DNA from: Skeletonema tropicum
Lineage: Eukaryota; Bacillariophyta; Thalassiosirophyceae; Thalassiosirales; Thalassiosiraceae
Length of the DNA stretch: 64,000 nt
Reading direction: 5' to 3'
Assembly (NCBI GenBank): GCA_037178625.1
Contig: JAWZXG010000039.1
Location: 1-64,000, forward strand
Position numbers and translations under genes: made by a program. Below, in pieces: positions 55,322 through 64,000 of this stretch; within the stretch, counting starts at the first letter, position 1, and the number at the start of each line of letters is the position of its first letter. The notes beneath the pieces are model-generated. The model ran no database searches, was not told where the DNA came from, and saw only the letters and a list, made by a program, of their open reading frames with translations.

Positions 55322-55548
55322 TGTCCAATCTAGCTAACAATTGAGCTTATTATTGATCAATAGATGTAACGAATAGAATTATTATGACTTAAAATATAAA
55401 GGAAACGATCAACGTTTTTGGGTTCGGTTCAACTTGTGCTTTCATTGGCGATGGCCGCGAGAAAGCATTCCGAAACATATTGAGAAACGAGAAACCAGAT
55501 AACATAAATATGAATTTGATTGATGTCCGACACTACGTAGGTGTGACA
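55322..55548 (-). repeat. 5' LTR of the gypsy element
   Basis: 227 bp, apparently identical to 49915-50141; followed on its outer side by the second CTGTT. Confidence 0.95.
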
Positions 55549-56772
55549 CTGTTCATACTGCTGCTGCTGATGTTGTTGATGCTGCTGATGTTGATACTGC
55601 TCTTGTTGTTGATGATGATCTAAATGCTTCGTAAGAGGAGGTGGCGGTGGATCTGCCCTAATAGTGTTTTTGGAACGTGTCCGATTTGCCACGGGAGAAA
55701 TATTGTTTGATTCTGCCCCCGCTATTGTTGATGATGTTAGTGGTACTGGAGGAGGCGGTGGTGGTGGTGGTGGTGCAACAGGCATGGTCGTAACAGTAGA
55801 TGTAGCTGTTGTCGTCACAACTGGAGACAAGGATGAATCCAATAACTCCTCTTCCATTTCTTCTTCAAACAAGTCATCATCATCCGACCATCCATCGCCC
55901 CCATCTTCATCGTTACCAACTATAGCATCATCAAATTCTTCGTCTTCTCCATTGTCATTATTATTCAATGGTACAGTCACATTCGGTTCCTCTAATTTTG
56001 GAGATGATGGTGATGGTGGTTTTTCATCGTCACTATCTTGTAGAAACGGATTCGTTTTCCTATTTTCTTCTGAAACCAATACATCATTTTCATTTTCTAC
56101 TGGCAGAGGTGGAGGATTGGATGTATCATCCTGATGGTAATTTGCACCATCCGATGAAGAGAATTGAGTTGTAGTAGTAGCTGCAGCAGATGAAGCTGGA
56201 GTTGTAGTCGTTGGTGGTAGTACATCCGCTGCAACATCATTATTATTTGAGGAGGATGTTGTGGCCGTAGTAGTATCCTCCACAAAGTCCAAAGAATCAT
56301 CATCATTTTGTTCATTGAAAATGTCTTCATCATCGTCTTCAAAGTCCCAGGCGTCATCCTCTTCTTCTTCCACTACTTCGTCTTGGTTGTTGTCATCACT
56401 AGTAGCAGCACTTTGACCTTCGATAGGAGCATCCACCTCTGGATCAGTTTGCAATTCATTGTTTTCGATGTTGTGCACCATTTTCTCTTGCTCATTCAAC
56501 ACTGTTCCATCATTCACCTCCGTGCCAGCAGTAGAGGTCAGCTCCGTCTCACCACCACCTGCCACCGGTACATCAATTTCCTCCTCTTCTAGAGAGGAAA
56601 AGTCATCCAACAATCCATCATCATCATCCCATCCATTATTACCATCGTTGTTGTTAGTGGAGTCATTCTCATTTATTATGAAAGTTGTGGAGTTGTGGAG
56701 AGAGGAGGTGTCTTCTTCATCATCGAAGAGCATGTCGTTGAGATCATCTTCGTCATTGTCCCACCCTGACAT
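55549..56772 (-). CDS. Interrupted host gene, N-terminal segment
   Basis: The first 408 codons of the gene split by E2 and the gypsy element. It starts MSGWDNDEDDLNDMLFDDEED and is strongly acidic, with several W/D modules (NGWDDDDGLL, DAWDFEDDDED, DGWSDDDDLFEEE). A proline run and a His/Gln-rich end follow, into which the retrotransposon inserted. Alone it would be translated into the LTR and stop within about 40 codons. Acidic-Trp modules of this kind are known from trafficking proteins; no family was recognised. Confidence 0.75.
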
Positions 56773-57191
56773 TTTCGATTGGTGGATTGATTGGCTATAT
56801 ATGATTAGTAGAGTAATGATTGGATGGGCTGGTGGTGGCTATGATATCATATGATGTTGTAGGCATATCCTTGAGGCATCGTTCATGGTTCAAGAAGTGA
56901 GGATATCCGTTTTTGGTTTTTTTTTGAGGTATCAAGGCAAAAATGAGTGGGCAGTTTATTGATCAAATCTGGTGCCTACAGATTCAGCGTATTTTCCCAG
57001 AAGGGCAATAATCAGGTCAACCAACTTGCCCTATTGTGGGCCGTAAAATGCCCTTTTGCTCTTCCTACCTTTTTTCATCCCACAACAACAACATCATTTT
57101 TATCGATGCTGTTGCTTACTTGTTGCTACTGACTCTTGCACTCCTTTGTGGATGGAGTTGTAAAGATGGAAGAGCCTTGAGGAAGGCTTGA
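56773..57191. promoter_or_regulatory. Divergent intergenic region
   Basis: Shared upstream region of the interrupted host gene (minus) and the membrane protein gene (plus). No further feature was recognised. Confidence 0.5.
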
Positions 57192-58524
57192 GTGGTAGGA
57201 GCGAGCAAAACAAGTTCAAGTGCTGCCATGATGTGGTGGTCTATCCATACATCCAACAATGACGACATCAACAACAGTCTCGCCCTCTTTGGATTAACAC
57301 TCTTCTTCATCCTCCTCCTAACAACCCTCACACTTTCCTCCTCCTCCAACAACAACAACAATAACGGTCTCAAATTATTCACACTTCGTCATGGACGGAC
57401 CCATCGTCTCACTGGTCTCTTCCATCTCTGCTGGCTATTGCTCGGCCTATCCTTATGTTTCGACCATGGACGAGAAGATGATTATGATTTCAACCACAAC
57501 CACCCTCATTATTCCAACTTTCACACCAAATGTCTCCTCTACGATCTAACACTCGGCACATCCGGCATACTCACCACACTCACCGCCACAACCTCCTTCC
57601 CACACAAACACATTCACAATCGACCAGGCGAAAGTGGAACATTATCCCATAGTGCAATAGTTACACAGAGTGAAATGGTGGAACATTCGTTTTATCAGGG
57701 GGTGAATTTAATTCAGGCGCTTTATTTGCATTTGATTACTTGGGGTATTGTTGATGATGGTGGGAAAGAAGAGAGAGAGTTTGGAATACTACTGCGATTT
57801 GGAATGTTGGTGGTGGTAACATTGCCTTGGATGCTCTTGGATGGTACGGAAACGTTTTCCGGTGAATAGTTTTAGTGCCAATTGGAGAAATCAACATCAT
57901 GATAATAATGTTGTAGGAAAAGAAACGATGAAGAGTCAACAAGAAATGAAGAAAAAAGATCAAAGCAATGACAAGGCAACCAATAACAATAGTGGGAATG
58001 GAGGTGGTATTCAAGTAGGTACAGAAAAGGGATCCAAATACCTACATCTCATCAATGGAATGTATCGATTCAAAAAGTGGCAATATGTCTTTTACAAGCA
58101 TGTGATTCTCCATGGACTCAATATATCCGTTGCTACTACTACTACTACATCATCCTCCTCCTCATTACATCATGCACACAATAATAACGACACAACAATC
58201 CTACCACTACCACTAACACCCCAATGGCGCACATTCTGGCTAGTACTCAATACAAGTTACGTTATGGAATTCTTTCTCCAAAGCCTTGTCAAACGACAAA
58301 TACTCACACAACGGTACATGATGGTATTAAATACTCTTCTTATGATTTCTGCCTCACTTGCTTCAAAGAATGTGGTACTTGGTCAAGTAAAAGTGGAGGC
58401 GGCATTACTTTCGGTAGGTTTGAATTTTTGGAATCGTGGACATGATTTGGGCAATACGTTGGTTACGTTTGTGTTGGTCCATTTTGGTAATCAAGTTGTT
58501 ACGAATATGATATATATAATGTAG
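57192..58524 (+). CDS. Multi-span membrane protein with a single-base frameshift
   Basis: Two overlapping frames make one protein of about 440 residues. The first has four or five hydrophobic spans and a motif RPGESGTLSHSAIVTQSEMVEHSFYQG. The second continues from ..RKRFPVNSFSANW.. with YRFKKWQYVFYKHVILHGLN and more spans. They join if one G is removed from GATGGTACGG at 57840-57850. The family is not recognised. Internal Asn/Ser and Thr repeats are typical of the neighbourhood. It may be a pseudogenised allele or an assembly error. Confidence 0.6.
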
Positions 58525-58719
58525 TGAAATGATAGCGTGTTGCATGCAGTTTTCTCTTTAGCTGTTAAGCGTTCGCTAATGATCGACTGCAACCATATGT
58601 CTATCTCTATAATCCTAATAACCTACAATCCAATTCTATTCCCTACAACAAACGTCTCATGGTAGTGTTGTCTACCTCTCTTCAAAAAACGTCTCCTGAT
58701 CATGTATATTTTGTTGTGT

Positions 58720-59691
58720 CTACCTCTTATTCTTGAGGTAGAAACGAGTTACCAAAACGACAGCAACAATCGCAACAGCCGATCCAACAATCATACCAAC
58801 GGGTAGTAGTCCTCCATCCACAGATGATGTTGCCAATTGTGCAATTTGCGTCACACTACAATCAAAGAACCTCAAAACATTATACCCCGAAAAGATTCGT
58901 GCATACCCCCGTTCATTAATATGTATCGCATCCGCAAAATAACGTGGGTCCGACAATGGACTCGATTCCGCCGTAACAAACAGTTCCGAAATATCAATCG
59001 TTGTGACATACTCGGCATAATCACTTTCATGAATGGCATCAAATACTATCTCTCGTTGTGTTTGAAACAAATTTGCCGTTTGACCTGATCCACATACATC
59101 CTTACTTGGAATTGCATATCCAAAGTATAGGATCTTGAGGTCTTCTTGATATGCCACCTCTCCTACGGCCGCCTCACCATGAGATGCGTCCACAACTTGC
59201 TTGATGACATTGACTATATTCGCAGCGACCTTGTCGCCTATGCTCAAGTCACATTTGTTATTTAAAAAGTCATTCCCTCCCACTGAAAGCCATACGTGAG
59301 TGTACTCATACTTGCTCTTTTCAATGGCCTCCACTCCAAGTCGATTGTAGGCCCATCCCTTGGCGGTACTTCCAGACTTGGCATCGTTTTGTACTGGTCG
59401 TGGCGTAGAAGATGAGCCGCAGACTGTGCCAAGGTAATTTCCCGAAGCGGATGCCCATGAGTCACCTATGACGAGTACGGCACCTTGATCGGTTTGGATG
59501 GGGGTGGTATCATCTGCAGTTTCAGTTGTTGTTGTTGATGTGTCTTCTGTTGTTGTTGTTGTTGTTGTACCACGAAAACTACTTGTTGCTGTTGTTGTTG
59601 TTTTTGATTTATCTTTATTGTTTTTATCTTCCTTTGCTGTGACGGAGAGAAGTAGTAGGTATAGAATCGTCAAGGTGCGAATAGGATTCAT
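58720..59691 (-). CDS. SGNH/GDSL-type hydrolase, membrane anchored (323 aa)
   Basis: A signal peptide (LTILYLLLLSVTA) is followed by a Thr-rich stalk. The catalytic domain has block I VIGDSW (nucleophile Ser), an Asn block (SVGGND) and the Asp-His pair DAIHINERG. A C-terminal membrane span (GMIVGSAVAIVAVVLVTRFYL) ends in a basic tail. Such enzymes remove acetyl or acyl groups from lipids or polysaccharides; the layout puts the active site outside the cell or in an endomembrane lumen. No substrate can be inferred. Confidence 0.85.
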   Translation of the reverse strand: MNPIRTLTILYLLLLSVTAKEDKNNKDKSKTTTTATSSFRGTTTTTTTEDTSTTTTETADDTTPIQTDQGAVLVIGDSWASASGNYLGTVCGSSSTPRPVQNDAKSGSTAKGWAYNRLGVEAIEKSKYEYTHVWLSVGGNDFLNNKCDLSIGDKVAANIVNVIKQVVDASHGEAAVGEVAYQEDLKILYFGYAIPSKDVCGSGQTANLFQTQREIVFDAIHESDYAEYVTTIDISELFVTAESSPLSDPRYFADAIHINERGYARIFSGYNVLRFFDCSVTQIAQLATSSVDGGLLPVGMIVGSAVAIVAVVLVTRFYLKNKR

Positions 59692-60173
59692 GTTGTTGTG
59701 GTTTGCTTCTCTCCTTTTGCTTATGTGTGGTAAAAAGTAGGCAATGCTGGCCGGCAGCGCTGAAACAACTTCTTTGTGAAGCTTTCTTTCCCTTTCATTT
59801 TTTCACTTGAGGAGAATCAGCCATTTTGTGAGTAGCCCAAGTCGTTTCGCGTTTCTCGTAATTTTTGTCGGTCGCTCGAAAATTTTGTTGCGTAGGCTAT
59901 TTTTTATCTCTCGGCTCATTCTTTGCAGTACTTACGGTATGCATGTACTCCCGTACTCCCTCTTTCTCTCTAGAGACAGGGCGAGGTACACAATAGGTTT
60001 ATGGTTGATTCATGTATATCTTTTAGTACTCGAGGATGAGGAGCAGAGATGCGTAGAATGAAGCAGAACAAACTAGGTATGTAAACAAAGAGGGCTTGCA
60101 AGCTTTCTTTCCAACGTACGATGTACATGATAGAAGTATGAACAGGTAGAAAGTGTTGGTCTTATAGCAGTTA
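59692..60173. other. Intergenic stretch
   Basis: No supported gene. Promoter of the SGNH hydrolase at one side and 3' region of the reductase at the other. Confidence 0.6.
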
Positions 60174-62654
60174 TCATACCTCGAAAATCTCTTCGTACAC
60201 GGTGATATCTTCACGCTTCTTCGTTGATAGGAATGCACGTAATTGTTTCGCCATCAATGATGGTCCGCAGAGAAATAATCCGATACTCTCGTTCTTCTCG
60301 CATTCCTGCAGTGATGCAAACAGTGTTGCTTCGCTTGGTCTCCCTTCGAAATTGAACTCGTATCCTGGAGAACTGTTTGAGTAATCTCCTATTTCGCTCT
60401 TCTCTGCATATGAAGTTGACCCGTACCCGATGTCGTTTGTAAATAGAGGTAGGAAGTTTACTTCCTCTGCCTTCTTGCAATGATTGGTTGCCATGAATGA
60501 GATGGTCGAAACCGCAATGGATATGGTACAGATTGCAAGTAACCCAAGGATCCTTGTTGATATAACCTCAACACTCTGAAGATAAGTATAGAAATACATG
60601 GCGGCAGCTGCCCCAAAACAAAATATTGCAGCGAATGTAACCGAAGTCCGTGTGTTGCTGCTTGAGTAGGTGGATGACTTGGCTGGGGTCCCGTCACAAG
60701 TATTTGATTGGTAGCTAACTGCTTGCAAGCCATCATTGTAGCAATAAGTGCTGTCTTCAGAGCCAGTAAAGTGGGTGATGATTCTAATCGACACGTCGTC
60801 ACCTTGATCACTTCCGTTAGACTTCTCTAATATCGCTGCAAAATATTGCTCGTAGACGAAACGAATCAAAGCAGCATCGCGGCAAATCCAATGCAAGACA
60901 ACCGATTTCAATGGACTGTTTGCTTGTCTTGAAGTCGCAATTTCCATCAACATTGATAAGTATGGTGTGATGCCAATGCCGCCAGCTATGATGAGCGCAG
61001 AATCATGATGATACAGCTGTGTCATTCGCGGGCTAGAGCCATACACATTGATATGCATTGCAGGCAAAGAAATCGTTGAGTTGTATTGCGACTCGACATC
61101 GCATTCTTTCTTTTCGTCTTCGACACTATCGATACGTTGGTTTGTCTCAAGTTGGCGATTACATTCTAGCAAATCCACCAACTTGGTGGTGAATGGGCCA
61201 ATCTGACGCATTAATATCCGCAATCGATTTGAATGACCTGGTACAATATTTACTGTAAATGGATGTGCAACCGATGAAAGTGATGGAATTTGAAGCGTAC
61301 AGTAACTCCCTGGCTGAAACTTGTTCATTGTATCATATGATGCTTCAAACTCAATGCTCAAAACGTTGCCATTTGGTCTTTGGAGAGAAGGACAAGGTAA
61401 CTTTGACACTGCAACGATTCGTGAGCCCTTGGATTGCCAACGTAAGAGCCAAGACTCCATGTATACCGGGATTGCCTGGCTTGCGTAGTACAGGAGGCTC
61501 GGGCACATGTACATAATTGCACGGTTGTAGTGAAGTACAGCAGCAAGAATGAAGAGTGGTGCGGCGATGATGTGCACAATGTAAAAGACTCTGTAGTAGT
61601 GCCTCCGAATGTGGTTCAAACTTCCAACCATAAGAACCAACAGCGCAATCAGACCGAATAGTCCTGTAAAGTTTATCCAGAAGTCCAAACAGGTGCATGA
61701 CACACCATCGTTTATACATCCCAGCCCAAAGTCTAGCTCTGCGCTATTGCTGCTTCCAAATTTTTCCAGCCAGCACTGCATTGGTGGAAGAAATCCTCTC
61801 CAAAAAGATGTCTCCATCCATTTCCTGTTTTGAACTTCAAGCGACTCTGCTTGTATTCCATAGTCACTGACAAACAAACTCCACCATCTAAAATACGCAT
61901 GCCACAAGTGGCCAAATCCATGCAATACGACACCACATATAGCCAACCGACCAGCATATTTGTGCATAACCAATGCTTCTTGCGGAGTCCAATTAAGTAG
62001 TACAATCAGAGGACTGTGCTTTGATACTGGTACAAGGAGGTGTGAAAATGCTATGAGACCGACAATGGCGGAGATGTTTGAGATGTGGTGCAAAAGCTTC
62101 CATCTCCACGCAGCGATTTGGTAGTTGAAGTAATCCTCATTTTCTTCCAATTGGGCAATTTCGTTCATGTTGTTGATGTTTGGGTGAATAGTTTTCACAG
62201 GATATGTTTCCATAGCTGACAAGTAATGCCGTTGAGAGCTGCATAGAAAGAATGCGATACATGGTATAATCACAAATGCGATAGTGAACAACCGCGAGCT
62301 GGCTAGAATTCTTCTCGTTGTGGTTTGAATGACATTGTAGTAAGACTTCTTTTGCTTTGCACTTCCATCTGCGTGACGGTTGCTTTCTTTTGTTACATTT
62401 TCTCCAGCATTAGCTACGCCGCCTTTCAACAGCAACAAGGCCACTGTGTTTGCAATGAACAGTGGGAGAGTGAATACTATGAGCAAGAGAGCGCCGCCAT
62501 TGTTATCATTTGGTATAAGACTTCGAAACCAGTGCTTTCCTTGAGTGGTCCCACCGTAGAAAAGATATAACAGTGTAATGGAGTAGCTAGATGCTGCGAG
62601 AAGGAGAGCTAGCCGTCGGTTTCCTGCTTCGTCGTCCGTCAATGTAACTACCAT
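60174..62654 (-). CDS. Ferric reductase / NADPH oxidase family protein (826 aa)
   Basis: Several N-terminal spans precede a ferric-reductase transmembrane core with haem-ligand histidines (HKYAGRLAICGVVLHGFGH ... HYYRVFYIVHIIAAPLFI). A FAD-binding domain follows (HPFTVNIVPGH), then the NAD-binding strand GGIGITPYLSMLM and the terminal LCGPSLM. It moves electrons from NADPH through FAD and haem to ferric iron or oxygen across a membrane. Two extra hydrophobic segments are inserted between the NADPH-binding parts, as in several diatom FRE proteins. No calcium-binding EF-hands are seen, which favours ferric reductase over a RBOH-type oxidase. Confidence 0.85.
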   Translation of the reverse strand: MVVTLTDDEAGNRRLALLLAASSYSITLLYLFYGGTTQGKHWFRSLIPNDNNGGALLLIVFTLPLFIANTVALLLLKGGVANAGENVTKESNRHADGSAKQKKSYYNVIQTTTRRILASSRLFTIAFVIIPCIAFFLCSSQRHYLSAMETYPVKTIHPNINNMNEIAQLEENEDYFNYQIAAWRWKLLHHISNISAIVGLIAFSHLLVPVSKHSPLIVLLNWTPQEALVMHKYAGRLAICGVVLHGFGHLWHAYFRWWSLFVSDYGIQAESLEVQNRKWMETSFWRGFLPPMQCWLEKFGSSNSAELDFGLGCINDGVSCTCLDFWINFTGLFGLIALLVLMVGSLNHIRRHYYRVFYIVHIIAAPLFILAAVLHYNRAIMYMCPSLLYYASQAIPVYMESWLLRWQSKGSRIVAVSKLPCPSLQRPNGNVLSIEFEASYDTMNKFQPGSYCTLQIPSLSSVAHPFTVNIVPGHSNRLRILMRQIGPFTTKLVDLLECNRQLETNQRIDSVEDEKKECDVESQYNSTISLPAMHINVYGSSPRMTQLYHHDSALIIAGGIGITPYLSMLMEIATSRQANSPLKSVVLHWICRDAALIRFVYEQYFAAILEKSNGSDQGDDVSIRIITHFTGSEDSTYCYNDGLQAVSYQSNTCDGTPAKSSTYSSSNTRTSVTFAAIFCFGAAAAMYFYTYLQSVEVISTRILGLLAICTISIAVSTISFMATNHCKKAEEVNFLPLFTNDIGYGSTSYAEKSEIGDYSNSSPGYEFNFEGRPSEATLFASLQECEKNESIGLFLCGPSLMAKQLRAFLSTKKREDITVYEEIFEV

Positions 62655-63115
62655 CGTCTTCTTTGTGTTTGTGTCTCGAGGAGAGAGAATAAATCTAGAT
62701 GTGAGCTAATAGCAACGCCGATGCTTATCTGAATGGCAGAGGAAGTAAGTCTGCATACATGTAGTGCAGTTGCAGCGAGCACAAGTAGTAGTAGTAGTAG
62801 ATAATGCTCAACGTAACATGTGTATGTTGTGTGTTGTAAAAGCACGTTGCACTCTTCAATTCAATCATCTTCAAATTTTTTTGCGTGAGCTGTTGATGAG
62901 GAACTTTCTTGTGGGCACGCGTCAACCACGGACCATGCCATGGGAACCCACGGACCTTTTCTTGTTTTGTATCTATTTAGATCTATTTTATGAGTTCCCA
63001 TTGCCGAACTGGGCTTCTCGTCCGTCGCAGTTCTGGATCGATTGCTCCACTACATAACCACGCCGTTGAGAAGATAGAGCTGAATACGTGCAACATACAA
63101 AACGATACTGAATAA
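62655..63115. promoter_or_regulatory. Divergent intergenic region
   Basis: Upstream of both the reductase (minus) and the next gene (plus). A short GTA/TAC microsatellite lies at about 62785-62802. Nothing else was recognised. Confidence 0.5.
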
Positions 63116-64000
63116 ATGATGAAATATTTAACTGGTGATAATAATGTGCTGGCTACTTTGCTTGGATTGGGTGAAACGAAGATTGACCCTGAAATTCTTA
63201 CTACCGTGATGGCTGCAGCGGGAATAATTCAAGGTAGCCTTCTCATGTTTACTCCCAACTTCAGCCGCAAAATGTTTGGTATTAAGGATGATTCCATCTA
63301 TACCCTTGCCAATTTGGAGTACCTTGGTGCTTCAATTTTGTCCATAGGAATTACATGCTTCTGCTTGTTTGTCCTGAAATTGGAGGAGACGCACAAGGTT
63401 GTTGGCTGGACATTGGTTGTTTGGGCAGTTGAGACTAGTCTTGCCCTTCTCAAACAATATCCTGCCAAATCTGGTGGTGATCCAACTCTGCCGAGAATCT
63501 GGTTCTTTCTCTTGTTGGAGACCATTCGAGCTTGTTTTATGTCAGCAGCGTATACACACGCTGCCATGGCATCATGTAGTTTGATCGGTCTCAATGGTAT
63601 TTTGGCGGCTACTGCACCAAGAATTTCGGCTAATATGTATGGCTATAGCAAGGTTCAATTAAATGATGACCAGCTCAACACGTTGAGAAGTTGTGGCTAT
63701 GAGTGTCTAGCAATGAGTGTCTTCATCTTGAGCCTCTTGAATGACATTCAGGCACACATGGCACTGGGGTTGACGAGCATGGTCATTACTGCTCACTGTG
63801 CACACACCTTGGTTGGAAAGGTATACAATTCGACATGTGGAAACTTTGGATCTCTCCTCCACTACTTGTGGATGATCTTTCTCGCCTCTTGCGCCGCCAA
63901 TCTTCTGGCCACCAAGAAAGTGGGATATCTCATGGGAGGAGTCATTGGAATAGTAACAATCCTGAAGTTACCCTTCTTGTTTGAATACCCACAGATTGCG
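63116..64000 (+). CDS. Multi-span membrane protein, truncated by the window end (295+ aa)
   Basis: An open frame from ATG ATG at 63116 to the last base, with no stop. It has about eight hydrophobic spans with small polar loops (for example MAAAGIIQGSLLMF, ICLFVLK-like and LLHYLWMIFLASCAANLLA). Internal similarity between the two halves hints at a duplicated bundle. Family not recognised; no signal peptide is obvious. Confidence 0.75.
   Translation, partial: MMKYLTGDNNVLATLLGLGETKIDPEILTTVMAAAGIIQGSLLMFTPNFSRKMFGIKDDSIYTLANLEYLGASILSIGITCFCLFVLKLEETHKVVGWTLVVWAVETSLALLKQYPAKSGGDPTLPRIWFFLLLETIRACFMSAAYTHAAMASCSLIGLNGILAATAPRISANMYGYSKVQLNDDQLNTLRSCGYECLAMSVFILSLLNDIQAHMALGLTSMVITAHCAHTLVGKVYNSTCGNFGSLLHYLWMIFLASCAANLLATKKVGYLMGGVIGIVTILKLPFLFEYPQIA

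Larger units (their letters stand above)
49915..55548 (-). mobile_element. Ty3/gypsy LTR retrotransposon, apparently young
   Basis: Two 227-bp LTRs (49915-50141 and 55322-55548) appear identical by eye and begin TG, end CA. The 5-bp target duplication CTGTT is perfect (49910-49914 and 55549-55553). Internal order on the minus strand is gag, protease, reverse transcriptase, RNase H, integrase, which is the Metaviridae order. A purine tract AGGAGGGGTAGAA directly precedes the 3' LTR. The insertion is in the CAG repeat of a host gene. Confidence 0.95.

Overview
The window is nuclear DNA of a diatom, probably a centric one. Genes carry short GT-AG introns of about 85-270 bp. One protein has a plastid pre-sequence of the ASAF type (39677-41016), a lipase ends in a cysteine-rich domain I associate with diatom secreted proteins, and families typical of stramenopiles are present. 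Coding regions were assembled by hand from splice sites and reading-frame arithmetic; no search was run.

Region 1-18384 is one giant Helitron-like element (called E1 here), bounded by 13-bp GC-rich inverted termini. On the minus strand it encodes a Ulp1-type cysteine protease, a Helitron N-terminal domain (DUF6570-like), an HUH/Y2 Rep nuclease and a PIF1-family helicase. Their exons join in one reading frame, apart from a 7-bp duplication in Rep. Upstream lies an MBD-like gene, then a divergent promoter, a 1,133-aa plus-strand cargo gene and a possible membrane-protein ORF. Seven of the ten E1 introns contain a copy of the same near-perfect palindrome, which also occurs near both element ends.

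A second, deleted member of the family (E2, 45059-49645, opposite orientation) has the same termini, the same MBD-like gene structure and a helicase remnant. Its own palindrome family differs in sequence. E2 and a young Ty3/gypsy LTR retrotransposon (49915-55548; LTRs that look identical, 5-bp repeat CTGTT) both sit inside one host gene that runs on the minus strand from 56772 to 42882. Removing both restores one frame of 1,221 codons.

Region 18.5-26.6 kb is a mobile-element-rich stretch: a retrotransposon Gag, a decayed gene, a frameshifted lipase whose two halves are in swapped order, and a TIR element with a Stowaway-like MITE nested in it. Region 26.7-42.7 kb is ordinary host sequence: SEH1-like nucleoporin, two-HMG-box protein, ABC half-transporter, sulfotransferase-like protein, TauE/SafE-like permease, Qc-SNARE, plastid membrane protein and an alpha/beta hydrolase. 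Region 56.8-64 kb holds a frameshifted membrane protein, an SGNH hydrolase, a ferric reductase/NADPH oxidase and a multi-span membrane protein that runs off the window.
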